The notes beneath the pieces were generated by a model that did no database searches, was not told the origin of the DNA, and was given only the letters and a program-made list of their open reading frames with translations. Both the position numbers and the translations under genes were made by a program. Below, one piece after another: positions 1 through 8,005 of a stretch of 64,000 nucleotides of DNA. Source of the stretch: Roseburia sp. 1XD42-34 (lineage in GTDB: Bacteria > Bacillota > Bacilli > Bacillales > Amphibacillaceae); contig NZ_QWLJ01000007.1 in assembly GCF_009917385.1 (NCBI RefSeq), forward strand, positions 1-64,000, given 5' to 3'. Numbering within the stretch: position 1 is the first letter of the stretch; each line of letters opens with the position of its first letter.

Positions 1-555
1 AGAAGTTTTCAATAACGGCATTATCATAACAGTTGCCTTTACGTGACATACTTTGCGTAATCAATCTTTCTCTCAAGGCGTGCTGATATTGTTTCATTTG
101 ATAATGCCAGCCTTGATCGGAATGAATAAGCAGTGCATCTTCCTCTGATAACCGTTTAAATGATTTCTCCAACATTTCCGATACAAGTGAATAAGTAGGT
201 CTAGAGTCGATTGTATAGGCAATGATTTCCCCATTATATAAATCCAGTATAGGTGAAAAATAGAGTTTCTCCCCAAATAATTTAAACTCTGTAATATCCG
301 TTACCCATTTTGATTTGGCTTTTCGGCATTAAAGTTCCGATCTAAAATATTTGGTGCAATATTGCCAACCTTTCCTTTGTAAGAGCGATATTTCTTCATT
401 CGAACTAGGCTTTTTAAACCTAATTCTTTCATCCAGTAGTACATTTGATGACTTTTTAAATCATGTTCCTGGCACCACTGTGAAACACTTTGACCGCTTT
501 GTTTCCAAGCCTCAATACGAGATTCCCATTCTATTAGTTTTTGTTTTAAGGTCAA
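1..555 (-). pseudogene. Chimeric, frameshifted transposase (IS66 accessory N-terminus fused to IS3 OrfB)
   Basis: The gene starts at a TTG (553-555) after a strong AAGGAGG. The first 41 residues resemble the IS66 accessory protein (W-x-x-R-I-x-A-W ... W-C-x-x-H ... H-Q-M-Y-Y-W). From about position 430 downward the sequence is IS3-family OrfB, starting at the conserved K-K-Y-R-S-Y-K-G stretch. The frame breaks near 325-330, where an A-run is one base short before the Trp-Val-Thr-Asp codons. In the restored frame all three catalytic positions are visible: D in V-T-D-I-T-E, D in H-S-D-Q-G-W, and E in V-I-E-N near the window edge. It cannot make an active transposase as read. A sequencing error in the A-run could mimic the frameshift, but not the family switch. 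Confidence 0.75.
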
Positions 556-639
556 CGTAATACCTCCTTAAATTATTTATTAAGGAGATTATCGCATGGA
601 TTAAGGTACAAGGAAATGTGGGGGTTATTTGACGCTTAC
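1..639 (-). mobile_element. Chimeric remnant: IS66-type end joined to IS3-family transposase
   Basis: The right edge (about 612-639, read on the minus strand) begins GTAAGCGTCAAATAACCCCC, which has the GTAAGCG start typical of IS66-family terminal inverted repeats. Behind it lies an IS66-type accessory-protein start with a good ribosome site. After about 40 codons the reading switches to IS3-family OrfB sequence, which continues to the left window edge. The two families do not normally share a gene, so this looks like a deletion or insertion junction between two insertion sequences. The left end lies outside the window. Family calls are from recognised motifs, not a database search. Confidence 0.7.
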
Positions 640-659
640 CTTTCAATAACCGGCTTTTG

Positions 660-905
660 ATTATTATTCTGCTCCTCTAATATCGTTACCTTTAACTTCC
701 TTTTCTATTGTTTGTAATTGATCCCTTGGCAACTTCGTATTGAGTGCTGCATCATAATATTATTGCATTTCTATTTTTTCACGATTTTTCACATAGCCTT
801 TTTTGTTCTGGATACCTCTCTTCATTTTGTTTAGCAAATAGAAGCTCGCTAACTTTCTTGTTAAATTTGTTTTTGATTGAACCTTAAAACAGAACCTCCT
901 ACATT
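660..905 (-). other. Gene-free stretch with a degraded coding remnant
   Basis: No intact gene is present. On the minus strand two short open pieces in different frames can be read. One is Lys/Asn-rich (S-I-K-N-K-F-N-K-K) and follows a GGAGG-like site near 893-899. The other ends T-I-E-K-E-V-K-G-N-D-I-R-G-A-E. They look like one small gene broken by stops and shifts. The family is not recognised. Confidence 0.3.
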
Positions 906-925
906 TTGTAAAAAAATAAAAAGAA

Positions 926-966
926 AAAACTTTGAACAAGAAGTACCTTGCTCAAAGCTTTTTTAG
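926..966. terminator. Bidirectional rho-independent terminator
   Basis: CTTTGAACAAG (930-940) pairs with CTTGCTCAAAG (947-957) apart from one mismatch. The hairpin has an A-run before it and TTTTTT after it, so it could terminate in both directions. On the minus strand it lies downstream of the two-gene unit at 1186-1849. Confidence 0.7.
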
Positions 967-1185
967 GGGGATAACCTATGTTATTAATGTACCATGTAAA
1001 TTAACCAATTAGTATTTAGTCTACAAAGTTTGATGTTTACAGAAAAGAATAATCTAAACAACAAATGACCTTACTATTACCTTTAAAACACTGCATTTAT
1101 AGAACCATTTTGAATTATTCTTAAATATTTTAGTATCAGGTAATTTTTTAAAAATTTTATGCTAGTAGTGCCCCTGTAATCTTCC

Positions 1186-1296
1186 TTAATTTTTCTTGTT
1201 CCTCTTTATTAATTTCACAATCAGTATTATTACAGCAATAATAAAAATCAGGAAAAAAATTTGGAAACCTGCATCAAACCAATTCATTTCTCCCAT
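1186..1296 (-). CDS. Small single-pass membrane peptide (36 aa)
   Basis: This ORF starts at ATG 1294-1296, with AAGGAG about 7 bases upstream. It encodes 36 residues: a short N-terminus (M-G-E-M-N-W-F-D), one hydrophobic helix of about 20 residues rich in Ile, Phe and Val, and a basic tail K-L-I-K-R-N-K-K-N. It follows the secreted-protein gene at 1310-1849 by 13 bases on the same strand, so the two are probably co-transcribed. The sequence matches no family I recognise. By position it could be an immunity, anchoring or toxin-like peptide for the neighbour, but that is inference. Confidence 0.55.
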   Translation of the reverse strand: MGEMNWFDAGFQIFFLIFIIAVIILIVKLIKRNKKN

Positions 1297-1309
1297 TTAT
1301 TAAAACTCC

Positions 1310-1849
1310 TTAAAAATTTCTTGTGATAGTATGTTTTTTAACATATCCTGCTGGAATACCTTCAATCGCTATTCCGTAAGTTTTTTCTCCGACAGCCCAT
1401 AACGACCCGCTTCTAGTAGAGTAAGAGTAATCAGTATAAAGTTCCTTCCAAGTGATTCCAAAAATAACCCCAGATTGATAGCTATGTACATTACTTACCC
1501 CTGTTATCATACCGCTCGAATTTCTTTTTACTGTTCCTTCGACGCAAATCTTTCCTGTTAAATTCCTTTCACAATATGATGGATTACTTGTTGCGAAAAG
1601 TTGAATTTGAGGTTCTTGTTGCTCTAATTTATCTTGTTCTTGTAAGAATGTTTCAAACTCTTCAACAGAATCGAATTCTAATCTTTCTCCTTTGAATTTG
1701 CTTGTATCTGTAGTTTCTAAACCATGCTTTTCTGCAGCCTTGTTAGCTTCCTTCAAAATTTCGTCATTTGATTCAGCACTAACTGTAATCCCCCCTACTC
1801 CTAAGAAGACTATGAAACATAAAGACGCGACAAAACTTTTCAATTTCAT
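1310..1849 (-). CDS. Secreted protein of unknown function (179 aa)
   Basis: The N-terminus is a typical Sec signal peptide: basic start M-K-L-K, a hydrophobic core, and a likely cleavage after V-S-A (residue 25). The exported part has an acidic, charged propeptide-like segment (residues 26-85). A C-terminal region follows (90-179) with two cysteines (C-E-R-N and I-C-V-E) that could form one disulfide, and it is rich in Gly, Ser, Tyr and Thr. No enzyme motif is visible. The layout of signal, acidic leader and compact Cys/Gly/aromatic domain is seen in some secreted bacteriocins and toxins, but I cannot place it in a named family. The 36-aa membrane peptide follows at once. Compare the second such pair at 19646-20523. 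Confidence 0.75.
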   Translation of the reverse strand: MKLKSFVASLCFIVFLGVGGITVSAESNDEILKEANKAAEKHGLETTDTSKFKGERLEFDSVEEFETFLQEQDKLEQQEPQIQLFATSNPSYCERNLTGKICVEGTVKRNSSGMITGVSNVHSYQSGVIFGITWKELYTDYSYSTRSGSLWAVGEKTYGIAIEGIPAGYVKKHTITRNF

Positions 1850-1886
1850 GAATACCCCTCCGATTATTGTAATTTTGTATTACTTT

Positions 1887-2055
1887 TTAAACATTAACAC
1901 TGAATATAACATTTAAAAAACTAGATGGTAATGTGTATTTAAAAGTAAATAAATGTTTCATAAAGAAAACCTGTATTAAATAAGCTAGAACCCATAATAC
2001 GAGAATTAAAGCATCTTTACTTTTGTAGTATTTTTTGTTAAATAACTTCTCCCAT
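1887..2055 (-). pseudogene. Degenerate small membrane-protein ORF
   Basis: After GGGGG at 2064-2068 an ATG (2053-2055) opens a frame that stops after five codons. Shifting one base gives an open frame to 1887 reading W-E-K-L-F-N-K-K-Y-Y, a hydrophobic helix, and a short tail. It looks like a 50-55 aa one-helix protein with a frameshift right after the start. It follows the relaxase gene on the same strand. No family is recognised. Confidence 0.3.
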
Positions 2056-2071
2056 GTTATTTCCCCCTTAG

Positions 2072-3307
2072 TTATTTTTCTTCCATCATTCGGTCAAATT
2101 CTTCAATGTTTCGTTCACGTTTATAGTCATGATAGGTTTTCCTTAGACTGTTATTTAACCTCATCAAAGAATAGTTAATATTTAACTTTCGTTCCCAAGC
2201 ATGCGGGGCATACGTAAAATTAGAATATTGACGACCTTGCTTTTGTTGATAAAAACGGTTAGCACGCTCTTCTTTTACCTGTTCTCTCATTTCTGTTAAA
2301 ACAGCATTTCCCATGCGCTTTTTTAAATCGTTTAATTTTGTCTGTTTATATGCTTCATGCTTGCTATCTTCTCCGTATAATCGTTTAGAAATTTCCACTT
2401 GCTCATCTAATAGTTGGTTCAATTCCTGCATTTCTGTTGCATGATTCGTTTCTAAATAAATGGAAACCATCTCATCAATGTATGGCCTTGCATCATTAAC
2501 AGACTCATAGCCATACCTCCATTGCCGTAAATCTTTCGGCAAATGAATCAATGCTTGCATGTACGATTTCTTTGTGCGTTTAAAGGTTGCTAGATTCATT
2601 CGCTGTTCTTTCTTAGAATGAACAGCACCACGAATTAACGCATCGATTCGATTGTATTCTTTACTTCAGTCTAACATTTGATTGGCAACCTTGGATTTCA
2701 TTTTGTTTAAAGAACTTTGCTTTCTGTTGCCACGAAACTGTTCTACCCACATATCATTTTCTTCATCATAAAAGCGCACAGTTTCTCTCGTTGGCTTCGG
2801 CTCAATCATTGCAATATGCACATGAATATTATCAGTATTATGATGAATGGCAGCTGCCCAAACAGTTGTATCATTCATCTTTTCGGCCTGAAGCATTTCC
2901 TTTACTGCACCTCTGACAATATTCTTCATACGCCGTTCATCTAACTGTTTTGTTTTCGAATTATACAAGCCTTGTTCTTCTAAAAAAGCATTATCAAACG
3001 AAAGGACATCCTGCCACATAGGAGAGCCCTTTTTCTGACCCAGTTGAAACTGTTGCTTCATTTCTTTTTTTTGTTTATCATCTAATTTATTATGATGCTG
3101 CGTAAACAGTTCTCCTTGCTTTTCTTCATCTCCCATGTATTCCATGTAGTGGTGTAATATCTGAAAGTCATCCTCATGGTCACGCTTAAAGTTCAATTGC
3201 TGTTTTACTTTCGCTTCATCTCTATCAATATAATTAATATAATCTTGATACTCTTTGGAGTCAGCCATCACGAATTTACTGACTAAAACAATACCTGGTC
3301 TGGACAT
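2072..3307 (-). pseudogene. MobP2-type relaxase, interrupted by one in-frame TGA
   Basis: The first part (2664-3307, 213 aa) begins M-S-R-P-G-I-V-L-V-S-K-F-V and carries the HUH-relaxase histidine cluster A-I-H-H-N-T-D-N-I-H-V-H at residues 153-164. This is the signature of MobP2/MobL relaxases, which nick and pilot plasmid or ICE DNA in conjugation. A TGA at 2664-2666 stops it. The same frame then runs on without a break to 2072, giving the C-terminal helical part (175 aa from an internal ATG at 2599). Without the stop the protein would be about 411 aa, the usual length for the family. The start at 3307 follows GAGGTGAT. The lesion is a single codon, so decay is recent, or the two pieces may be expressed separately. 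It is the clearest mark of a mobilisable element here. Confidence 0.85.
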
Positions 3308-3319
3308 ACAATCACCTCA

Positions 3320-3356
3320 AAAAAAAGAGACTTCCACACTTTAGTGTAGAAATCTC
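3320..3356 (-). terminator. Rho-independent terminator
   Basis: On the minus strand GGAGATTTCTACACT pairs imperfectly with AGTGTGGAAGTCTC and is followed by eight T. It would end transcripts from the 3373-3543 gene, or read-through from hsdR, before the relaxase. Confidence 0.75.
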
Positions 3357-3372
3357 CTTTCATTCATTTTAA

Positions 3373-3543
3373 TTATCTTATAAACATTGCTGGTATTCCT
3401 AAAACCATGATAGCTATACCAGTTATTAATGATGGATATATTATATAAGATGGTAAATCTAACTGTAGAATAATAACACTTAATAAAATACCTAATGTAG
3501 ACATCAATATAACATAAGTATCTTTTCTATTTCTTATTTTCAT
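3373..3543 (-). CDS. Small two-helix membrane protein (56 aa)
   Basis: The ORF encodes a basic start (M-K-I-R-N-R-K-D) and two hydrophobic segments separated by a short L-D-L-P-S-Y turn, ending F-I-R. The start at 3543 is chosen over the ATG two codons upstream because AAAGAG then lies six bases away. It sits between hsdR and the relaxase on the same strand and is closed by the terminator at 3320-3356. The function is unknown. Small two-helix proteins are common beside mobilisation genes, but no family is recognised. Confidence 0.5.
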   Translation of the reverse strand: MKIRNRKDTYVILMSTLGILLSVIILQLDLPSYIIYPSLITGIAIMVLGIPAMFIR

Positions 3544-3654
3544 GTTCATCTCTTTACACCGAACTTTGTGAACTCTTCTTTAAGGTTTAATTATGAACTA
3601 TTATTTTCTACTACTTATAGACTACTGAATACCAAATTTAATCACCCATAATAT

Positions 3655-6600
3655 TTAATTATATTTCGATTTTATTTTTGGAATGACTTTATAAAGAAAT
3701 GGTGTTAAAGCTAAATTATGTTGTAATTGATTATTGGCTATTTTATTTTTTGCTGAATCAAAGTCTAAGCTATCCATTAAATCATCAATAAAAGGAATGT
3801 CATTAGGGCTTGTGCTTGAATATGCCTCTACTGACTTTTCAAAAATCGTCGAATTTAACCCCCAATCTTGTGCGATATTATATATATCACTTCTCTTTTT
3901 ATCGTTTTTCCAATTTTCAAATGCTTCGTCAAAGTTGATCTCACTTGATATGTTACCAGGCTCAAGTTCTTCCATCACAAATTCTTTTAATAATTCCGCC
4001 TGTTCATGATCCCCCATATTACTTAATTCTTCAATTTGCTGATAAATAATTCGTAATGTTTCCGTATCTACCGTCTGCTTTCCGTTAGATGAGGTGGTCT
4101 TGGAACCAATTAAATTTAGTATATGGCTTGCATCAATTACTTGTGTACCTGCTAATTTCGTTTTTCCGACAAGCACATTCGCAGGTGTAGGAGACGCTGG
4201 GTTCCCTGGTTCCCACGTAAGATTTTTATACGCACCGACATAGCGCAACCACGTATGCTCATCAATTCCAAAAGCATCGTCATCCCATTTATATTCATAA
4301 TACTGTTGAACTAAATGAAGTTGTTCAGCTGCATCTTTATAAGCAAGAATAAATGCTTCTTTCTTCTCTTCATCATGTTCAATTGTTTGCCAGCTCGTTG
4401 GGTCAGGTAGAGTTGGAATCATTTCACTTATTTTTATTGCTAATTTTTCAACCGCTGTTTGATATGGCTCAACAATCGCCTTACTACTCTTTCCCCCACT
4501 TCCATACAACGTTAGTGCTTGATTTACCATTTCCTCAGTTATTCTAGGATATTGAAAATTGATAATCGTTCCAAATTCTTTATTAGGCCCATATACACGA
4601 TTCGTTCGCGAGTAAGCTTGAATTAGCCCTTGTAATTCGAGTGAACGATCAACATAGAGTGTATTTAGACGTTTCGAATCATATCCTGTCAACAGTTGGT
4701 CTGCTACAATGACAAGGTCGATATTTTTAGGATTACGTCCACTGCCTCCACGTGTCGCTCGTTCTACAACATCTTCAAAATAAGCATCTTCACCATGTTT
4801 TTTGTCTCCTACAACAAATTCGATTCCAGTAAATGCAGCATAATCTTTAAACATTTCTTCTACAATAAGTGGGTCTAGCGGCTCAGGATCATCTTCATTA
4901 CCGAAACTAAACGTCATCGCCATATTCAATGATTTTCCCTTTTTTTTCATCTGTTTCTTGAATTCATGATAATAAGCAATGACTCGTTTCTTATAAGCAA
5001 CGGTTAAAATTGCATTAAACTTTCTACCTTGTGATTGAGATTCCCAATTACTCAATATTTCTTCGACAACACGTGGAATATGCGTTTCATCATGATAATT
5101 AAGGATATTTCTTTGTTTTGCCTGTTTTTCAACTTCTAATTCAGACCAGCTGTATACAAGTCGCTCGATTTCTCTTTCAACTACATCAGGTTGCTCTTCT
5201 TTCATCTCAGATATGATTTGTTCTCTTAAACTATCATAGCTTTCAAATTCACCTGTGTTAATATAATCGACATGAAAACCTAATACGTTCTTATCAGCAA
5301 TTGCTTCATCAATGGTATATTGATGTAATAATGGTCCAAATAACTTCTCCGTTGTATTAATAACTTCACTTTTTTCATTGATTTTTCCTTTTACTTTATT
5401 TTCATCAAACAAGGGTGTTCCAGTATAACCAAAAAACAAACTATTTTTCTTAAAATATCGCTTGATTGTTCCCATCATTTGTCCCATTGTCGTCCGATGG
5501 GCTTCGTCGATAATAAAAACCATTCGTTTCTCGGCTAAATTATTATCTTGCGCTTCTTCTAATTCTTTAACTAGAGTATTTAGTTTAAATGTTGTTGTAA
5601 CGACAATTCCATTATTGGCTGATGTTAACTTTTTCCTTAGTTGATACGTGTGTTTTGTATCATCAACTGAAACGGACTCGTATGCTGCGTACGCTTTAAA
5701 ATTTTCACTTGTGCGGTTATCCAATTCTTTTCTATCAACGAGAAAAACGACCTTATCGAATCCTACACGAGTTGATAAGAATAGAGCTGTTTTAAAACTT
5801 GTAATCGTTTTTCCAGAACCTGTCGTATGCCAAACAAATCCTCCATGTGGGATTCTATCTTTATTATCCCAACCAAAAGCAGCAGCTTCAACTGCTTGTA
5901 ATGCATGAACTTGATACGAACGCATCAGCATATGACGTCTATTCTCTTCTTCACGCGCTTCATCAATGACTAGATAATCTCCAACCATTTGGTGCGCCAT
6001 GGGAATCATTAGAAATTGGCTAATGACTTCTTCCCAATTATTAACGGGTCGATTGTTTTTATCTGCCCAATGGAAAACAAAACTTGGGTTAAAATCGTGC
6101 ACCGTTTTAGGTGTCGCAAAATAGCGTGTGGCAATTTCTGATGTAATCACCATCATTTGCGAAAATGCCATGAAGTTATATGTATACTCTCCATCTTGGT
6201 AATACCGTTTAAATTGTCGAAAAGCTTCGTCTAATGTTTTATCTGTACGCTTTTGCTCAATATTGATTAAAGGCAATCCATTAATAAGCAAAGTAATATC
6301 AAAACGATTACCATTCTCTGACTCTACTTCTCTGGCAATACGATAACTTGAATCCCCACCACGTACTTCCGCCTTTTTAAAAATCGTTAATGTAATTTGT
6401 TTTCTCGTCACATCAGGGTGATTATCACGATAAATCCCATCAATCTTGCCTTTTGATCCCTCCATCGCTAATAGTTTTGCTGCTTCAAAACTATTAGCGA
6501 TTTGGTTAACTTTTGTCATCACTTGACGAAACTCATTATCTGTTAGTGGAACACCTTCTAATTGGTCCACATTGATACGATTTAACTCACTACGCCAATG

Positions 6601-6738
6601 GTTAATTAAATGTTGAACGGTTACCTTTTGTTTATTTCCATTCAGTTCCTCAGGCGCTTCCCATTTATACTTCTGTAATCGTTCCACAAACTTCTCTTGA
6701 AACGTCTTCTCAGCAGCGTTTTTTGGTGCATTGCTCAT
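3655..6738 (-). CDS. hsdR: Type I restriction endonuclease subunit R
   Basis: This is the motor and nuclease subunit of a type I restriction-modification complex (R2M2S). It translocates DNA from unmodified sites using ATP and cuts at a distance. The 1027 aa match the family's usual 1000-1050. Near the N-terminus the PD-(D/E)xK nuclease core shows D147 in R-F-D-I-T-L-L and E161-Q-K163. SF2 helicase motifs follow: Walker A T-G-S-G-K-T at 306-311, DEAH box 411-414 (I-I-D-E-A-H-R), G-Y-T-G-T-P just after, and the arginine finger region Q-A-Y-S-R-T-N-R near 700. The C-terminus is helical. AAGGAAGTG precedes the ATG. hsdS ends 16 bases upstream, so hsdM-hsdS-hsdR form one operon. All key residues are present, so the enzyme looks active. 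Confidence 0.97.
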   Translation of the reverse strand: MSNAPKNAAEKTFQEKFVERLQKYKWEAPEELNGNKQKVTVQHLINHWRSELNRINVDQLEGVPLTDNEFRQVMTKVNQIANSFEAAKLLAMEGSKGKIDGIYRDNHPDVTRKQITLTIFKKAEVRGGDSSYRIAREVESENGNRFDITLLINGLPLINIEQKRTDKTLDEAFRQFKRYYQDGEYTYNFMAFSQMMVITSEIATRYFATPKTVHDFNPSFVFHWADKNNRPVNNWEEVISQFLMIPMAHQMVGDYLVIDEAREEENRRHMLMRSYQVHALQAVEAAAFGWDNKDRIPHGGFVWHTTGSGKTITSFKTALFLSTRVGFDKVVFLVDRKELDNRTSENFKAYAAYESVSVDDTKHTYQLRKKLTSANNGIVVTTTFKLNTLVKELEEAQDNNLAEKRMVFIIDEAHRTTMGQMMGTIKRYFKKNSLFFGYTGTPLFDENKVKGKINEKSEVINTTEKLFGPLLHQYTIDEAIADKNVLGFHVDYINTGEFESYDSLREQIISEMKEEQPDVVEREIERLVYSWSELEVEKQAKQRNILNYHDETHIPRVVEEILSNWESQSQGRKFNAILTVAYKKRVIAYYHEFKKQMKKKGKSLNMAMTFSFGNEDDPEPLDPLIVEEMFKDYAAFTGIEFVVGDKKHGEDAYFEDVVERATRGGSGRNPKNIDLVIVADQLLTGYDSKRLNTLYVDRSLELQGLIQAYSRTNRVYGPNKEFGTIINFQYPRITEEMVNQALTLYGSGGKSSKAIVEPYQTAVEKLAIKISEMIPTLPDPTSWQTIEHDEEKKEAFILAYKDAAEQLHLVQQYYEYKWDDDAFGIDEHTWLRYVGAYKNLTWEPGNPASPTPANVLVGKTKLAGTQVIDASHILNLIGSKTTSSNGKQTVDTETLRIIYQQIEELSNMGDHEQAELLKEFVMEELEPGNISSEINFDEAFENWKNDKKRSDIYNIAQDWGLNSTIFEKSVEAYSSTSPNDIPFIDDLMDSLDFDSAKNKIANNQLQHNLALTPFLYKVIPKIKSKYN

Positions 6739-6754
6739 CTATTTCACTTCCTTT

Positions 6755-8005
6755 TTACACAAACATCTCATGTAAATACGCTTGTTTTAACGCTTGTAAC
6801 TTTTCTAGTTTACGTTGATGGCTCGCGATTAGGTCGTCAAGTTTTTTGAAAAACTCTCCAATTTTTTGTTGTTCAATATATGATGGTACATCTAGCTTCA
6901 TTTTATTTATGTTTTCTTTAGAAATCCCAAATACTGAAATTCCAGTTCCTGTTTTATAACTGAATTTCTTAAATAAGTTAGATTGAGAATAGTAAAGGTA
7001 AAACAAGGAATTCATATATTTATTAGGTGTAAACTTAAATGTATGAAGCCCTGCAATTATTTTTCTCTTGTCAGTTTCTTCAATTACAACTGTCTTCCCT
7101 AAATCCTTGTAGTCCTCGGAGGCATCAGCAATTACAATATCTCCATTGTTTAAAGTCTCATAATTACCTTCCACTTTTAAAGATGGTATTTTTGTAGTCT
7201 TTTTTATTAGACCGTCAAACCTCGCATGAATATCTCCATAATGAATATGATAATAGTCACCAACTCCTTCGTTAGCACGAGAATATGAGTATGTCTTTCC
7301 AAAACAACCTAAATCTCCAAACTTCCGTTCTTCCCACTCACCCGTAAATCCTGCAAATCTTCTTTTAGGCACTCGCTCGCCTTCAGCAGGGAACATTTCA
7401 GCAAGATAAGCAGATTTTATTTCTTTTGTTTTTTCTAACTTGCGTTGTTGGAGAGTAATGGTTTCGTCGAGTTTTTTTAAAAATAACCCTATCATTTTTT
7501 GTTCTTCAAGCTCGTTCGGAATCATTACTCTCATAGAAAGTAGATCATCTTTCGTAACTCCCTTAATAGAAGTTCCTTGTACGGCCTTTCTTTCCTTTTG
7601 TAAGAGTTTATACATCACGTATGTTCCAAACCAAGAATCAACGTTCAAATCGCTAATTGAAAGGAAATCTTGACTTGTCGAATAGTCATAAGGTATTAAT
7701 GCTAGCTTACCCACACCTACTCTTGTAACTATTGCAATAGAGTTTGCAGGAACTAGTTTTGTTGCTGAATTTTTAAGTCCAGCCTCTGTAATTGTCTTTT
7801 TAGGTTCATTCACATAGAGTATATTTTCACTAATATCTGATGATTGAATCCAAGGTAAATCTCCACCCCAATATTCATCTTTACCAGTCTTTGGAGTTCC
7901 TCCTCCATAATAAAAATTACCGATTTCACCAACCTTCTGCTGACTCCACTCATCCACAAACCCTTTAAATCTTCTTTTGGGCACTCGTTTTTTTTGCTCC
8001 ATCAC
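6755..8005 (-). CDS. hsdS: Type I restriction-modification specificity subunit S
   Basis: This is the DNA-recognition subunit. Its two target-recognition domains each read half of a bipartite site. The 416 aa show the classical internal duplication: V-P-K-R-R-F-x-G-F-x-x-E-W opens both halves (about residues 8 and 212). The helical conserved regions F-L-K-K-L-D-E-T-I and F-F-K-K-L-D-D-L-I, each followed by an Arg/Lys-Leu coiled helix ending in A-Y-L-x-E-M-F, close them. The two recognition domains (about 20-150 and 225-370) are unlike each other, so an asymmetric site is expected. The start overlaps the hsdM stop: GTG at 8003-8005 or ATG at 8000-8002 are both possible. The recognition sequence cannot be read from the protein. 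Confidence 0.95.
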   Translation of the reverse strand: MMEQKKRVPKRRFKGFVDEWSQQKVGEIGNFYYGGGTPKTGKDEYWGGDLPWIQSSDISENILYVNEPKKTITEAGLKNSATKLVPANSIAIVTRVGVGKLALIPYDYSTSQDFLSISDLNVDSWFGTYVMYKLLQKERKAVQGTSIKGVTKDDLLSMRVMIPNELEEQKMIGLFLKKLDETITLQQRKLEKTKEIKSAYLAEMFPAEGERVPKRRFAGFTGEWEERKFGDLGCFGKTYSYSRANEGVGDYYHIHYGDIHARFDGLIKKTTKIPSLKVEGNYETLNNGDIVIADASEDYKDLGKTVVIEETDKRKIIAGLHTFKFTPNKYMNSLFYLYYSQSNLFKKFSYKTGTGISVFGISKENINKMKLDVPSYIEQQKIGEFFKKLDDLIASHQRKLEKLQALKQAYLHEMFV

